Assembly: GCA_028699155.1 (NCBI GenBank)
Contig: JAQVVD010000007.1
Location: 1 to 50,528 of the forward strand
Origin: Candidatus Peribacteraceae bacterium
GTDB taxonomy: Bacteria; Patescibacteriota; Gracilibacteria; Peribacterales; Peribacteraceae
Length of the DNA stretch: 50,528 bases
Direction of reading: 5' to 3'
In this document: positions 7,776 through 15,258 of the stretch, piece by piece
Layout: the number at the start of each line of letters is the position of its first letter
Position numbering within the stretch: position 1 is the stretch's first letter
Translations under genes and position numbers: made by a program
The notes under the pieces: generated by a model
Told to the model about the DNA's origin: nothing
Database searches by the model: none
Seen by the model: the letters and a program-made list of their open reading frames with translations, nothing else

Positions 7776-7860
7776 TGGAAAATTGAAAATGGAAAATTGG
7801 TCGATTGCTCTTCTATAACTTTCATTTTCCATTTTCCATTCTTCATTTTCCATTTACCAT
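7776..7860 (+). repeat. Heptad-repeat hairpin element ending in a -10-like box, between purP1 and purP2
   Basis: Left arm: repeated TGGAAAA/TTGAAAA units at 7776-7800. Loop: contains TTGCTC. Right arm: repeated TTTTCCAT units at 7822-7856. It ends in TACCAT (7855-7860), 7 nt before the purP2 ATG. The same element in the same orientation lies between the GHMP kinase and decarboxylase genes (45101-45185). It may work as a promoter, or as an RNA hairpin between co-transcribed genes. Confidence 0.75.
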
Positions 7861-7867
7861 TCTGATC

Positions 7868-9016
7868 ATGGATGCCGCCAAACTTCTCAAAGGCTACGAT
7901 CTCGATTCCCTCACCATCGGCGCGCTCGGCGGCCACAGCGGGCTGGATACCGCGCACGGCGCGAACCAGTTCGGTTTCCGTTCCGTGATTGTCGCGCAGA
8001 AAGGGCGGGAGCAACCCTACGAACTCCATCGTATCCGGGAACAGGGAACCGAATACGAGCGCGGGTGCATCAATGAAGTCATCGTGGTTCCGAAATTCCA
8101 GAATATCCTGGATGCAAAGGTGCAGGAGCAGCTGCGGGAACTCAATACCATCTTCGTCCACAACAGGTACTTCTGGGTGTACTTCAGCGATTTCTCCAAA
8201 GTGGAGAATGAGTTCCATGTTCCGATCTTCGGCTCGCGCACGCTGCTCAAGCTCGAGGAGCGTGACCAGCCGTACAACCAGTATCACCTATTGCAAGATG
8301 CAGGCATCAGGACCCCTAAGATCTTCGCGAAGCCGGAAGACATAGATCGTCCCGTGCTGGTGAAAGCGGCGGAAGCGCACCGCGGCTACGAGCGGGCGTT
8401 CTTCGTTGCGGGGGATAAGAAATCATGGGAAGCAGAGGGCGTGCGCCTTGAGAAAGAAGGGAAAGTCACTGCTAAGTGGCGCAGTGCGGCAATCGAAGAG
8501 TTTATCGTCGGCGCACCGGTGAACTTCAACTTCTTCTACTCGCCGCTCACGGGGGAATTGGAATTGCTCGGCACCGATACCCGCCGCCAGACGAATCTGG
8601 ACGGATTCCTCCGCATGACCGCTCCGCAGCAGACGAAAGCGTTGCAGTCGGGTATCGACCTCAAGATGATTGAAACAGGCCACATTGCCTGCACTGTCAA
8701 AGAGTCCATTCTTGTGAAGGCGTACGACCTCGGTCAGAAGTTCGTGGACCAGTGCAAGAAGCTGCCGAAAGCACTCGATCCTTCCGGCAAGGGCATCATC
8801 GGTCCGTTCGCATTGCAGGGGGCCGTGGTTGCAGAGGAGGGGAAGGAGGACATCGTCATCTTCGACGTCTCCCTGCGCATTCCCGGATCACCCGGCATCT
8901 CCGCCACGCCGTACTCCGGGTACCTCTACGGCAATTCCATGAGCGTTGGCGAACGCATTGGGCTGGAACTCAAACGCGCGGTGGAGGAGGAGCGCGTGGA
9001 GGAGGTGGTGACGTAA
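7868..9016 (+). CDS. Second PurP-family ATP-grasp protein, divergent paralogue
   Basis: Predicted 382 aa, clearly related to the upstream protein (shared KIFAKPEDIDRPVLVK, VGAPVNFNFFYSPLTGELELL and KGIIGPFALQ segments). The C-terminal signature differs: FDVSLRIPGSPGISATPY replaces the canonical FEISARIVAGTN pattern. Archaeal genomes often carry extra PurP homologues without proven AICAR-formylating activity. This copy may be a partner subunit or have a different substrate. The ATG at 7868 lies 7 nt after TACCAT of the heptad element, so it could be transcribed separately as well as from purP1. Confidence 0.8.
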   Translation: MDAAKLLKGYDLDSLTIGALGGHSGLDTAHGANQFGFRSVIVAQKGREQPYELHRIREQGTEYERGCINEVIVVPKFQNILDAKVQEQLRELNTIFVHNRYFWVYFSDFSKVENEFHVPIFGSRTLLKLEERDQPYNQYHLLQDAGIRTPKIFAKPEDIDRPVLVKAAEAHRGYERAFFVAGDKKSWEAEGVRLEKEGKVTAKWRSAAIEEFIVGAPVNFNFFYSPLTGELELLGTDTRRQTNLDGFLRMTAPQQTKALQSGIDLKMIETGHIACTVKESILVKAYDLGQKFVDQCKKLPKALDPSGKGIIGPFALQGAVVAEEGKEDIVIFDVSLRIPGSPGISATPYSGYLYGNSMSVGERIGLELKRAVEEERVEEVVT

Positions 9017-9153
9017 AGCCGAGGATCTATTTTGCTCTTTCGCCTTTTCATTTTAAGATTTCACCTGTGGGGCTGCCCGCCTGCACTATGGTCCCGGCGG
9101 ACGAGTCACTCAATTGCTCTTTCTCTTCCTACTTTTTCTTTTAGGTTTTCCCT

Positions 9154-9230
9154 GGGGCTGTAGCTCAGTTGGTTAGAGCACCGCGTTTGCAACGCGGGGG
9201 TCAAGGGTTCGAATCCCTTCAGCTCCACCA
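9154..9230 (+). tRNA. tRNA-Ala (anticodon TGC)
   Basis: A 77-nt cloverleaf. Acceptor stem GGGGCTG/CAGCTCC contains the G3-U70 wobble that marks alanine tRNAs. D stem GCTC/GAGC, anticodon stem CCGCG/CGCGG with loop TTTGCAA, T stem AAGGG/CCCTT, encoded CCA. The sequence 9017-9153 before it holds no gene I can support. Confidence 0.97.
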
Positions 9231-9252
9231 CGCCTCACATGTGAGGCGTGGT
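9227..9252 (+). repeat. Perfect 26-bp palindrome starting in the tRNA-Ala CCA end
   Basis: Arm ACCACGCCTCACA is followed directly by its reverse complement. The first four bases are the discriminator A and the CCA of the tRNA. It may act as a transcription terminator or processing signal. It has the same length and CCAC...GTGG ends as the palindrome at 4482-4507. Confidence 0.85.
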
Positions 9253-9281
9253 CCACCACACTTCGCGCCGTGAAGCGGCTT

Positions 9282-9334
9282 TACGTGGCTGCGCGCGATC
9301 ACCACGTAGAACGTGGCACAGCGTGGCGCAGCCA
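9282..9334 (+). repeat. Nested inverted repeats downstream of tRNA-Ala
   Basis: An outer stem TGGCTGCGC/GCGCAGCCA encloses a small CCACGT-AGA-ACGTGG hairpin. With the palindrome just upstream, most of 9227-9334 can form hairpins. It separates tRNA-Ala from the convergent small membrane protein gene and may terminate both. Confidence 0.55.
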
Positions 9335-9384
9335 TGGCAACTTTGCACACTTTGACCAGGAAATGCGAAATTCCAGAGATCCGA

Positions 9385-9660
9385 TTACAGGAATGGGTTG
9401 GTGTCTGTCGGGAGAGGCTCTGCGGTTTTGAAGAGGAACGGGAAGAGCAGACGCAGCGGCGTGAAGAAGAAATCCTGCGTACCGGTGAGCGTTGCCAGGC
9501 TCCAGAAGAAGATGAGGATTGCGACGATGATCACGACGCCGTAGATGCCGCCGACGTAGCTCATCCACTCGTACTCACCGAGGCTGTTCCCGACCGATTC
9601 GCGCTTTTTGATGAGGAAAAATGCAATGACGAGTCCTATGATTGCGAAGAATGTATCCAC
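9385..9660 (-). CDS. Small membrane protein, unknown function
   Basis: Predicted 91 aa with two membrane helices (FFAIIGLVIAFFLI near residues 4-17 and YGVVIIVAILIFFWSL near 40-55) and a short hydrophobic C-terminal part. It begins at a GTG 15 nt after the trxA stop on the same strand, so it is probably translated from the trxA transcript. No family recognised. The link to thioredoxin suggests, but does not prove, an envelope or redox role. Confidence 0.65.
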   Translation of the reverse strand: MDTFFAIIGLVIAFFLIKKRESVGNSLGEYEWMSYVGGIYGVVIIVAILIFFWSLATLTGTQDFFFTPLRLLFPFLFKTAEPLPTDTNPFL

Positions 9661-9675
9661 GTTTCTATTCTTGCT

Positions 9676-9996
9676 TTATTCCAGGGCCGCATCAAGTTCC
9701 TTCTTGATGTCCTCCTTGGATTTGACGCCCACGAACGTGCTCACGGGCGCTCCTTTCTTGAAGATGATGAATGTCGGGATGCTCATGACGCCGAACTGCG
9801 CCGGCGTCTCCGCCGCTTCGTCTACGTTTATCTTCACCACTTTCACCTTCCCCTCGTACTCGCCGGCCAACTCCTCCACTACGGGGAGCATCGCTTTGCA
9901 TGGTCCGCACCAGTTGGCGAAGAAATCCACGAGGACCGGTGTGTCTGACTTCAGCACTTCTGCTTCGAATTCTGCGTCGGAAATCGTTTTTGCCAT
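9676..9996 (-). CDS. trxA: Thioredoxin
   Basis: Predicted 106 aa, the usual thioredoxin length. It has the active-site motif FFANWCGPCK and the cis-Pro segment MSIPTFIIFKKG. It reduces protein disulfides in the cytoplasm. It starts with MAKTISDAEF at the ATG at 9996; the open frame extends further up but that part is not thioredoxin-like. A TATACT box about 33 nt upstream could be its promoter. It is followed closely by a small membrane protein gene. No thioredoxin reductase is in the window. Confidence 0.95.
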   Translation of the reverse strand: MAKTISDAEFEAEVLKSDTPVLVDFFANWCGPCKAMLPVVEELAGEYEGKVKVVKINVDEAAETPAQFGVMSIPTFIIFKKGAPVSTFVGVKSKEDIKKELDAALE

Positions 9997-10105
9997 GATG
10001 GGAAATGTGGGAGGAAATGAAAGTTCGCCATGAGTATACCGTGCACGTTGCCCCCTGTGAAATGGCGGAGGGTTCGTGTTGTAATCCTGTTCACAGATGA
10101 TGTGT

Positions 10106-11392
10106 TCACGCTTCTGCCATGCTCTGCATGAGCAGCCCCTTCGTGATCTTCTTGCCCGTTTCCACTCCCGGCTGCCCGTACGGGTCAATGCGGTAGAGCT
10201 TGCCGAGGAACACTACTTCTGTGAGCAGCAGGAAGAAGAGTTGCCCGAGGTGCTCTTCGTCCAGGCGCTCCAGCGTAATTGTTGCGTGAGGGCGTTTAGC
10301 CTCCGTGAGTGCGCGGCTCGTTCCTTCATAACAGGCATCGAGGAGCTGACCGAATGTCTTTCCCGCCAGGTAATGGAACGATTCTTCCACGTCCTGGGGC
10401 ACGGTGACGCGCGGTTTCTCCTGCTCGCGAATGAACAGGTGCCAGCAGGATCGGGGGCCCTCCATCCACTGCTGCAGGAGCGAGTGCTGATCCTGCGTTC
10501 CGATCGCCGCCACCGGAATCGGGTTACTCAATTCATTCTTCCCCAAACTCTCTGCAATGAGCTGCTGGTTCCAGCGTCCCAGCGATTCCAGCCGCTGCGC
10601 GTACGGCATGATCACCCTGATCGGATAGCGGCGTTTGGATTCCAGCAGGAACTGCACCATCGCGAGTTGCAGAGCCGGGTTGTCATCCACGTTGGTCTGC
10701 TGGCAGAGCGTGTCCATCTCCTTCGCTCCGCGCAGGAATGCCGCGGTGTCTCCTCCCAGGAGCGCGATCGGCAGCAGGCCGATGGGGGTGAAGATGGAGA
10801 ATCTGCCTCCCACAGCCGTCGGGATCGGCAGGATCTCTATCCCTTCCTCCAGCGCGATTCTTCGCAGCGTGCCCGTGTGGGGATCGGTGAGTGCGATGGT
10901 GTAATTCGCCGCCTTCTCTCCCCGCGCCTTCTTCATCGCTTCGTAACAGAGGAAGAAGAGGCTCATAGGTTCCAGCGTGCCGCCGGATTTGCTGGCGACT
11001 ACGAGGAGCGTTTGCTTCCAGTCGATGAGTGCGAGTTCCATCTGCAGCACCGCCGGATCCAGCGTATCCATGAGTACGAATTCCATGGTTCTCGGTCCTT
11101 CCAGCACTTCCTGGATGACCTTGGGTCCCAATCCTGATCCGCCGATGCCGATCCAGACGACCGTGCGGATTTTCTCCGTGCGTGCGAACTGCGCGATATC
11201 TTTCACCTGCTGCAGGATGCGCTTGTCGTACGGGTCCATGGACCAGGCATGTTCACCGCTCTGGCGCTCCGCCAGCCAGCGTTCCACGTACTTCTTCATG
11301 CGGGTTTTCAACCCTGTGATTTCCTGTTCGGGGATTCCCTTGGATGGGGTGATGGTCTTGCCCAGCGTTCCTGCGATATCGAGTGTGAGCAT
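10106..11392 (-). CDS. pgi: Glucose-6-phosphate isomerase
   Basis: Predicted 428 aa, close to the length of the shorter bacterial forms. It interconverts glucose 6-phosphate and fructose 6-phosphate. Recognisable motifs include VVWIGIGGSGLGPKV, ASKSGGTLEP (phosphate binding), VGGRFSIFTPIGLLP and the C-terminal YGQPGVETGKK. It starts 13 nt after the ruvA stop on the same strand, so the two are probably co-transcribed. Confidence 0.95.
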   Translation of the reverse strand: MLTLDIAGTLGKTITPSKGIPEQEITGLKTRMKKYVERWLAERQSGEHAWSMDPYDKRILQQVKDIAQFARTEKIRTVVWIGIGGSGLGPKVIQEVLEGPRTMEFVLMDTLDPAVLQMELALIDWKQTLLVVASKSGGTLEPMSLFFLCYEAMKKARGEKAANYTIALTDPHTGTLRRIALEEGIEILPIPTAVGGRFSIFTPIGLLPIALLGGDTAAFLRGAKEMDTLCQQTNVDDNPALQLAMVQFLLESKRRYPIRVIMPYAQRLESLGRWNQQLIAESLGKNELSNPIPVAAIGTQDQHSLLQQWMEGPRSCWHLFIREQEKPRVTVPQDVEESFHYLAGKTFGQLLDACYEGTSRALTEAKRPHATITLERLDEEHLGQLFFLLLTEVVFLGKLYRIDPYGQPGVETGKKITKGLLMQSMAEA

Positions 11393-11404
11393 GGCGGAGA
11401 GGGG

Positions 11405-11992
11405 TTAGAGCGCGCGAAGCGCAGCGGTAACGCGCTCTTCCGTAGAAGAGAGCTCGGGAGGAAGTTCTTTGAGTGCGCGGAGAATCGTTTGCGTGTCGTA
11501 GCCAAGGCCGGCGAGTGCGGCAATCGTATCCTGGTCGAATTGGTTTGCTCTTATGCCATTCGTCGAGCCGCTGCCCCGGAAGAGTTCCGGCTGTTTCTCC
11601 ATGAGCGACTTGAGCTCCAAGAGGAGTTTCTCCGCCCGTTTCTTCCCGATCCCTTTCACGCTGCTGCTCAAGAGGTCGGCGTCGTCTTCCTGCACTGCGC
11701 GCAGCAGCAGTTCGCGCGGCACGGCGCAGAGTTCCAGTCCCACCCGGGGCCCGATGCCCGACTGTGCAATGAGCAATTCAAACAGCGTCAGCGTTACTCT
11801 CTCTGCGAACCCGTAGAGTTCCAGCCGGTCTTCCCGCACGTAGGTGGAGATCCAGAGCGTCCCTTCGCTGCCATCCTTCACGTGTTCCCACGTATCTACC
11901 GGCACAGAGACCCCGTATCCCACTCCGTGCACATCCACCAGTGCTTCTGTTGCAGAGAGCCGTTCGATGATTCCCTGAAGTCTTGTAATCAT
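11405..11992 (-). CDS. ruvA: Holliday junction branch migration protein RuvA
   Basis: Predicted 195 aa, normal RuvA length. The N-terminal OB domain begins MITRLQGIIERLSATEALVDVHGVGYGVSVP. Helix-hairpin-helix segments follow (SGIGPRVGLELC, VKGIGKKRAEKLLLELK), and the C-terminal UBA-like domain is ALAGLGYDTQTILRALKELP. RuvA binds the four-way junction and loads RuvB; ruvB and ruvC are not in the window. The start at 11992 matches the family N-terminus and lies 10 nt after TACTAT (12008-12003). Confidence 0.95.
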   Translation of the reverse strand: MITRLQGIIERLSATEALVDVHGVGYGVSVPVDTWEHVKDGSEGTLWISTYVREDRLELYGFAERVTLTLFELLIAQSGIGPRVGLELCAVPRELLLRAVQEDDADLLSSSVKGIGKKRAEKLLLELKSLMEKQPELFRGSGSTNGIRANQFDQDTIAALAGLGYDTQTILRALKELPPELSSTEERVTAALRAL

Positions 11993-12048
11993 GGAAGACT
12001 CAATAGTACCAGAAGTTTCCCGTTTGTCTGTAGCCCATATTCCTTCTG

Positions 12049-12229
12049 CCACCTTTGTCCGGCGACAAAGGTGGTGCCAAAGCGCCGGCGCGCCAAATCT
12101 CACTCCGCTCGGCCTTGTGCCTCCTTACCGGCTTCTCCAAGGATTCGCAGCCGGTTCGTCGGCGCTGCGCGGCAAGGCCTTCCCCTTCACCCCCCCCGTG
12201 GCGCGCCAGTCCCTCCCTAGTTGAGGGAG
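12049..12229 (+). repeat. Intergenic region with hairpins between ruvA and the M23 peptidase
   Basis: The ~280-nt gap between these divergent genes holds no supported gene. It contains an 11-bp perfect hairpin with a 4-nt loop (CCACCTTTGTC/GACAAAGGTGG, 12049-12074), two GGCGCGCC palindromes, a C-run near 12190-12197 and a CTCCCT/AGGGAG hairpin (12213-12218 and 12224-12229). The composition is more GC-rich than the adjacent promoter. It may be a repeat-derived insertion or a decayed gene. Confidence 0.5.
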
Positions 12230-12251
12230 TGAGCGATTTATCCCCTTCTAG

Positions 12252-12280
12252 TTGTAAATATTACTAAATTGTTTTATAAT
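12252..12280 (+). promoter_or_regulatory. Promoter of the M23 peptidase gene
   Basis: TTGTAA (12252-12257), 17-nt spacer, consensus TATAAT (12275-12280). The ATG at 12290 follows after 9 nt, so the 5' leader is about 3 nt. One of the clearest leaderless promoters of the window. Confidence 0.8.
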
Positions 12281-12289
12281 ATATAGAAA

Positions 12290-13552
12290 ATGCACACAAT
12301 TCGCCGATTCGCTGCCGGGTGCCTCTTCCTCTCCGCCGTGCTCTGCGCCGGTTCGATTCCTTTCCTCCATGCATCCGTGATCTCCACGGAGCGGGTTGCG
12401 GTGGAACGCCAGGAGAGAATGGACGCGCTCCGCGATGCAATGGGAACATCGGCACACACCATCTCTGCCGTTCCCGGCGTGCAGGCGTTGCGCGAGGAGG
12501 GGGAAGCGCAGCTCGCAGAGGCGCAGAAAGCGCTGCAGGAGTACGGCCAGCGCAAGCATGCTGTGCGCCTGCGCATCGCCGCCGCTCTCCAGAGCCGCGA
12601 TGCGTTCCAGAGCCGGTACGGCGTTGATCCCCTGGATTCCGATGCGCTCGCCGCGTTCTTCGATACGCAGAGGTCCGGCCTTGCAGTGCACCTGCGCGCG
12701 TACGGGCGCCTGCACTTTGCCGCCGGGTCTGTGTCGGCCGATCCGGAGGTTCCGGCCTTTCTGCAGCTCATGGACCAATCGCTGGCAGAGCAGGTGCAGG
12801 AACGATTGCGCCAGAGGGCGCTCGCCACCATGCGCCTGCGCATCCTCACCTCCGCGCAGGAAGTGGTGGACATTGCAGGCACGCTGGAGAACCTGCGTGC
12901 TGAGCACGCATCACTCATTGCATCGTACCAGGAGTCACTCACTGCGTACGACGATGCGCAGGATATGATCGCGCTCAGCAATGCGCGTCTTGCGGAAATC
13001 AAGCGCATCGTTGCGGCCGTAGAGCAGCAGGTTCGTGCTATGCAGGCGGATCTGTCGGCGTATGACGAGCGCATACGCCTGCGTGCAGAAGGCGAACTGA
13101 TTGCGCGCGGTCTCCTCTCCGAGCGGCGCAGCCCCTCTACCGCCGTGCCGCGCTTCGATTGGCCGGTGACGGGCAACATTACCGCCGGATTCCTGGACCC
13201 CGGGTACGCCGTGCACTTCGGCGTTCCGCATAAGGCGATTGATATCGCACAGTCGCAGGGGAGCATCATTCGCGCGGCAGCCGACGGCGTCGTGCACTAC
13301 GTGCAGAACGGCGGCTCGCGCGGGTACTCCTACGTCCTTATCGGGCATCGTGGCGGGTACGCCACGCTCTACGGGCATCTGCTGCAGATCAGCGTCACAC
13401 CCGGTGATGATATTGATAAAGGGCAGATTGTGGGCTTGAGCGGGGGAGTGCCCGGCACGCCCGGGTCAGGTCCTATGACCACGGGAGCTCACCTGCACTT
13501 TGAGGTCATTCGTGACGGTGTGAATATTAATCCGATCGAGGTGCTGCCGTAA
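12290..13552 (+). CDS. Secreted coiled-coil M23 (LytM/EnvC-like) peptidoglycan endopeptidase
   Basis: Predicted 420 aa. A signal peptide (residues ~1-27) is followed by a long charged helical region, probably coiled coil, and a C-terminal LytM/peptidase M23 domain from about residue 290. Zinc-site motifs are visible: HKAID (HxxxD) and HLHFE (HxH), plus the typical GVVHYVQNGGSRGYSYVLIGHRGGYATLYGHL. EnvC-like proteins of this layout cut or activate cutting of peptide cross-links in the cell wall at division. It is transcribed alone from a strong leaderless promoter. Confidence 0.92.
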   Translation: MHTIRRFAAGCLFLSAVLCAGSIPFLHASVISTERVAVERQERMDALRDAMGTSAHTISAVPGVQALREEGEAQLAEAQKALQEYGQRKHAVRLRIAAALQSRDAFQSRYGVDPLDSDALAAFFDTQRSGLAVHLRAYGRLHFAAGSVSADPEVPAFLQLMDQSLAEQVQERLRQRALATMRLRILTSAQEVVDIAGTLENLRAEHASLIASYQESLTAYDDAQDMIALSNARLAEIKRIVAAVEQQVRAMQADLSAYDERIRLRAEGELIARGLLSERRSPSTAVPRFDWPVTGNITAGFLDPGYAVHFGVPHKAIDIAQSQGSIIRAAADGVVHYVQNGGSRGYSYVLIGHRGGYATLYGHLLQISVTPGDDIDKGQIVGLSGGVPGTPGSGPMTTGAHLHFEVIRDGVNINPIEVLP

Positions 13553-13656
13553 GGTATGTCATAGAACGTTTGCGGGGCGACCCATATAGGCGCTGTTGCC
13601 GGATCGTCACTTTTCTCCCGAGTTACGAGGTATCCGTAGATTTGCTTTCTGTTGTT

Positions 13657-14016
13657 CTACTGATATTTACTGCATGTCTGTCGAATCTTACCTATCAGCT
13701 CTTGAGCGTATAGGTCAGTAGTGTTTGTGTTGAGCTGAAAGCAATTACCCAAAGGTGGTAATTCTTCCAAAACATTGATACAAGGATTGCACATTTGTCT
13801 GCAATAACTTCTTACTAAAAAGGGGTTCAAATGCGTCCTTCTACTGACAATCATCGCAGAAATCGCAGCATTTGGACTATCCAAAAATTGTTGGATTATC
13901 AGTCCTGTTTCTACATCAACTGGCGTTCCTTCTTTGTCAAACATGTTACCAACATGCCATTCTCTTACTTGATCAGGAGCAGGACGCTCATGGTCTGGTG
14001 CAAATCTTCTCAGCAT
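13657..14016 (-). CDS. Unknown small protein ORF119
   Basis: Predicted 119 aa from an ATG at 14016 that lies 6 nt after a TACACT box. A longer version opens at a GTG at 14088, 3 nt after the stop of ORF65, and cannot be excluded. The protein (LRRFAPDHERPAPDQVREWH, later SYCRQMCNPCINVLEELPP) has several Cys residues, no signal peptide and no family I know. The surrounding DNA is more AT-rich than the neighbouring genes, suggesting an acquired pair of small genes. Confidence 0.45.
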   Translation of the reverse strand: MLRRFAPDHERPAPDQVREWHVGNMFDKEGTPVDVETGLIIQQFLDSPNAAISAMIVSRRTHLNPFLVRSYCRQMCNPCINVLEELPPLGNCFQLNTNTTDLYAQELIGKIRQTCSKYQ

Positions 14017-14091
14017 ACATCTAGTGTATTTTGGTATGGCATCTTCATTCCGACAACCAAAAGAAGGAGTCTTTGTTGAGCGATTCACACT

Positions 14092-14289
14092 TTATCTTGG
14101 TTTGCTTGCGTCGTTACCATTCTGTAAGAAGCCCAGTCCAGGTTGAGCACGAGAGGCTTCTCTCAGTCGCATAAGTTCATCGAATGCTTCTTTTGAAAGT
14201 CGACAGACAGGAACCATGCGTGGGGTATCGGCTGCTTCCGTACTATCTGTAGGATGATGATGAGCATTTGGTTCTGTCGCCTTTTCCAT
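14092..14289 (-). CDS. Unknown small protein ORF65
   Basis: Predicted 65 aa from the ATG at 14289 (MEKATEPNAHHHPTDSTEAADTP, then MVPVCRLSKEAFDELMRLRE). The first part is low-complexity and the second helical. It overlaps the 3' end of rsmI by 47 nt in another frame. The start is uncertain: 14220 would give 42 codons including only the helical part. No family recognised. Confidence 0.35.
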   Translation of the reverse strand: MEKATEPNAHHHPTDSTEAADTPRMVPVCRLSKEAFDELMRLREASRAQPGLGFLQNGNDASKPR

Positions 14290-15016
14290 AGTGAGAACAC
14301 TCTGCCAGATGATGATCGGTGATACAATATTCGTTCCTGCGTTTTCCCTGCGGTCCAATCACCACAACAAACTCACCTTTCTTCACCATATCTTTCGTTG
14401 CGTTCACAAGTTCTCCGATGGTTGTAGAGATCACCTCCTCATGCAGTTTTGTCAGTTCCCGGGCGATGACTACTTGGCGGTCCGGCTGGTCGCACAGAAC
14501 CTCCGCCAACTCAGCCAGGGTGCGCTCGATGCGGTGGACCGATTCGTAGAAGACAATGGTGTGTGGTTCTTTCTTGAATGATTCCAGCATGGTCTTGCGC
14601 CCTTTCTTGAGGGGGAGGAACCCCAGGTAGAGGAACTGGTTGATCGGGAGGCCGCTTACGCTGAGTGCGGCCAGGAACGCGGCCGGTCCCGGGACCACCT
14701 CGATGGCAATTCCCTCCTTCCGTGCCCGGGAAACGAGTGCGTAGCCCGGATCGCTGATGCCCGGTGTGCCCGCATCACTCACGAGCGCCAGATGCTCGCC
14801 GCTGCGCAACCGTGCGAGGATGGCATCCAGCTTCTGCGGATCGGAGTAGCTGTGCATGCTGAGGAGTTCCTTCTTCTCTAGTGCAAGCATGTGGAGCAGA
14901 CCCCCTGTTACGCGCGTGTCTTCGCAGATAATGGCGCTGCAGGATTCCAGCGTTTGCAGGGCGCGCTTGGTGATGTCGCCCAAATTGCCGATGGGGGTTG
15001 CAACAATTGATAACAT
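14243..15016 (-). CDS. rsmI: 16S rRNA 2'-O-ribose C1402 methyltransferase RsmI
   Basis: Predicted 257 aa. The N-terminus MLSIVATPIGNLGDITKRAL is diagnostic, followed by CEDTRVTGGLL and LVSDAGTPGISDPGYALV, the SAM-binding tetrapyrrole-methylase fold. The protein methylates C1402 in the decoding centre of 16S rRNA. The frame opens earlier (15157) but the family N-terminus begins at 15016. A TATACT box lies just upstream, predicting a leader of a few nt. The C-terminus has a short non-conserved tail overlapping ORF65. Confidence 0.93.
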   Translation of the reverse strand: MLSIVATPIGNLGDITKRALQTLESCSAIICEDTRVTGGLLHMLALEKKELLSMHSYSDPQKLDAILARLRSGEHLALVSDAGTPGISDPGYALVSRARKEGIAIEVVPGPAAFLAALSVSGLPINQFLYLGFLPLKKGRKTMLESFKKEPHTIVFYESVHRIERTLAELAEVLCDQPDRQVVIARELTKLHEEVISTTIGELVNATKDMVKKGEFVVVIGPQGKRRNEYCITDHHLAECSHYGKGDRTKCSSSSYR

Positions 15017-15050
15017 TTCTCGGGAGGCAGTATAGGGCAGATATGCACTT

Positions 15051-15147
15051 GTTCCATTGTTAAATGGTTCAATTGCTACAGTGTTCAATTGTTCGCAAGC
15101 GAAACGCAGGTTGACCCCAAGGAATTGCACCAATTTGGCAATGGAAC
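15051..15147 (+). repeat. Heptad-like inverted repeat between rsmI and gyrA
   Basis: GTTCCATTG (15051-15059) pairs with CAATGGAAC (15139-15147). Between them, CAATTG-type units recur at roughly 7-nt steps. It resembles, more loosely, the heptad hairpins at 7776-7860 and 45101-45185. Confidence 0.45.
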
Positions 15148-15258
15148 CATGGCGCAATGCCTCTGTTTGTCATTCCACTGGAAAACGGAGAGATCTTCTT
15201 CCGTTCTTCCGATCTTGCGCTATCATTGCTTTAACACCCTCTCTCAGCCCCTTTTTCT

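Noticed and set aside
7776-7860. CRISPR array from the repeated TTTTCCAT units
   Set aside because: Units are 7-8 nt with no spacers and form an inverted repeat; no cas genes are near.
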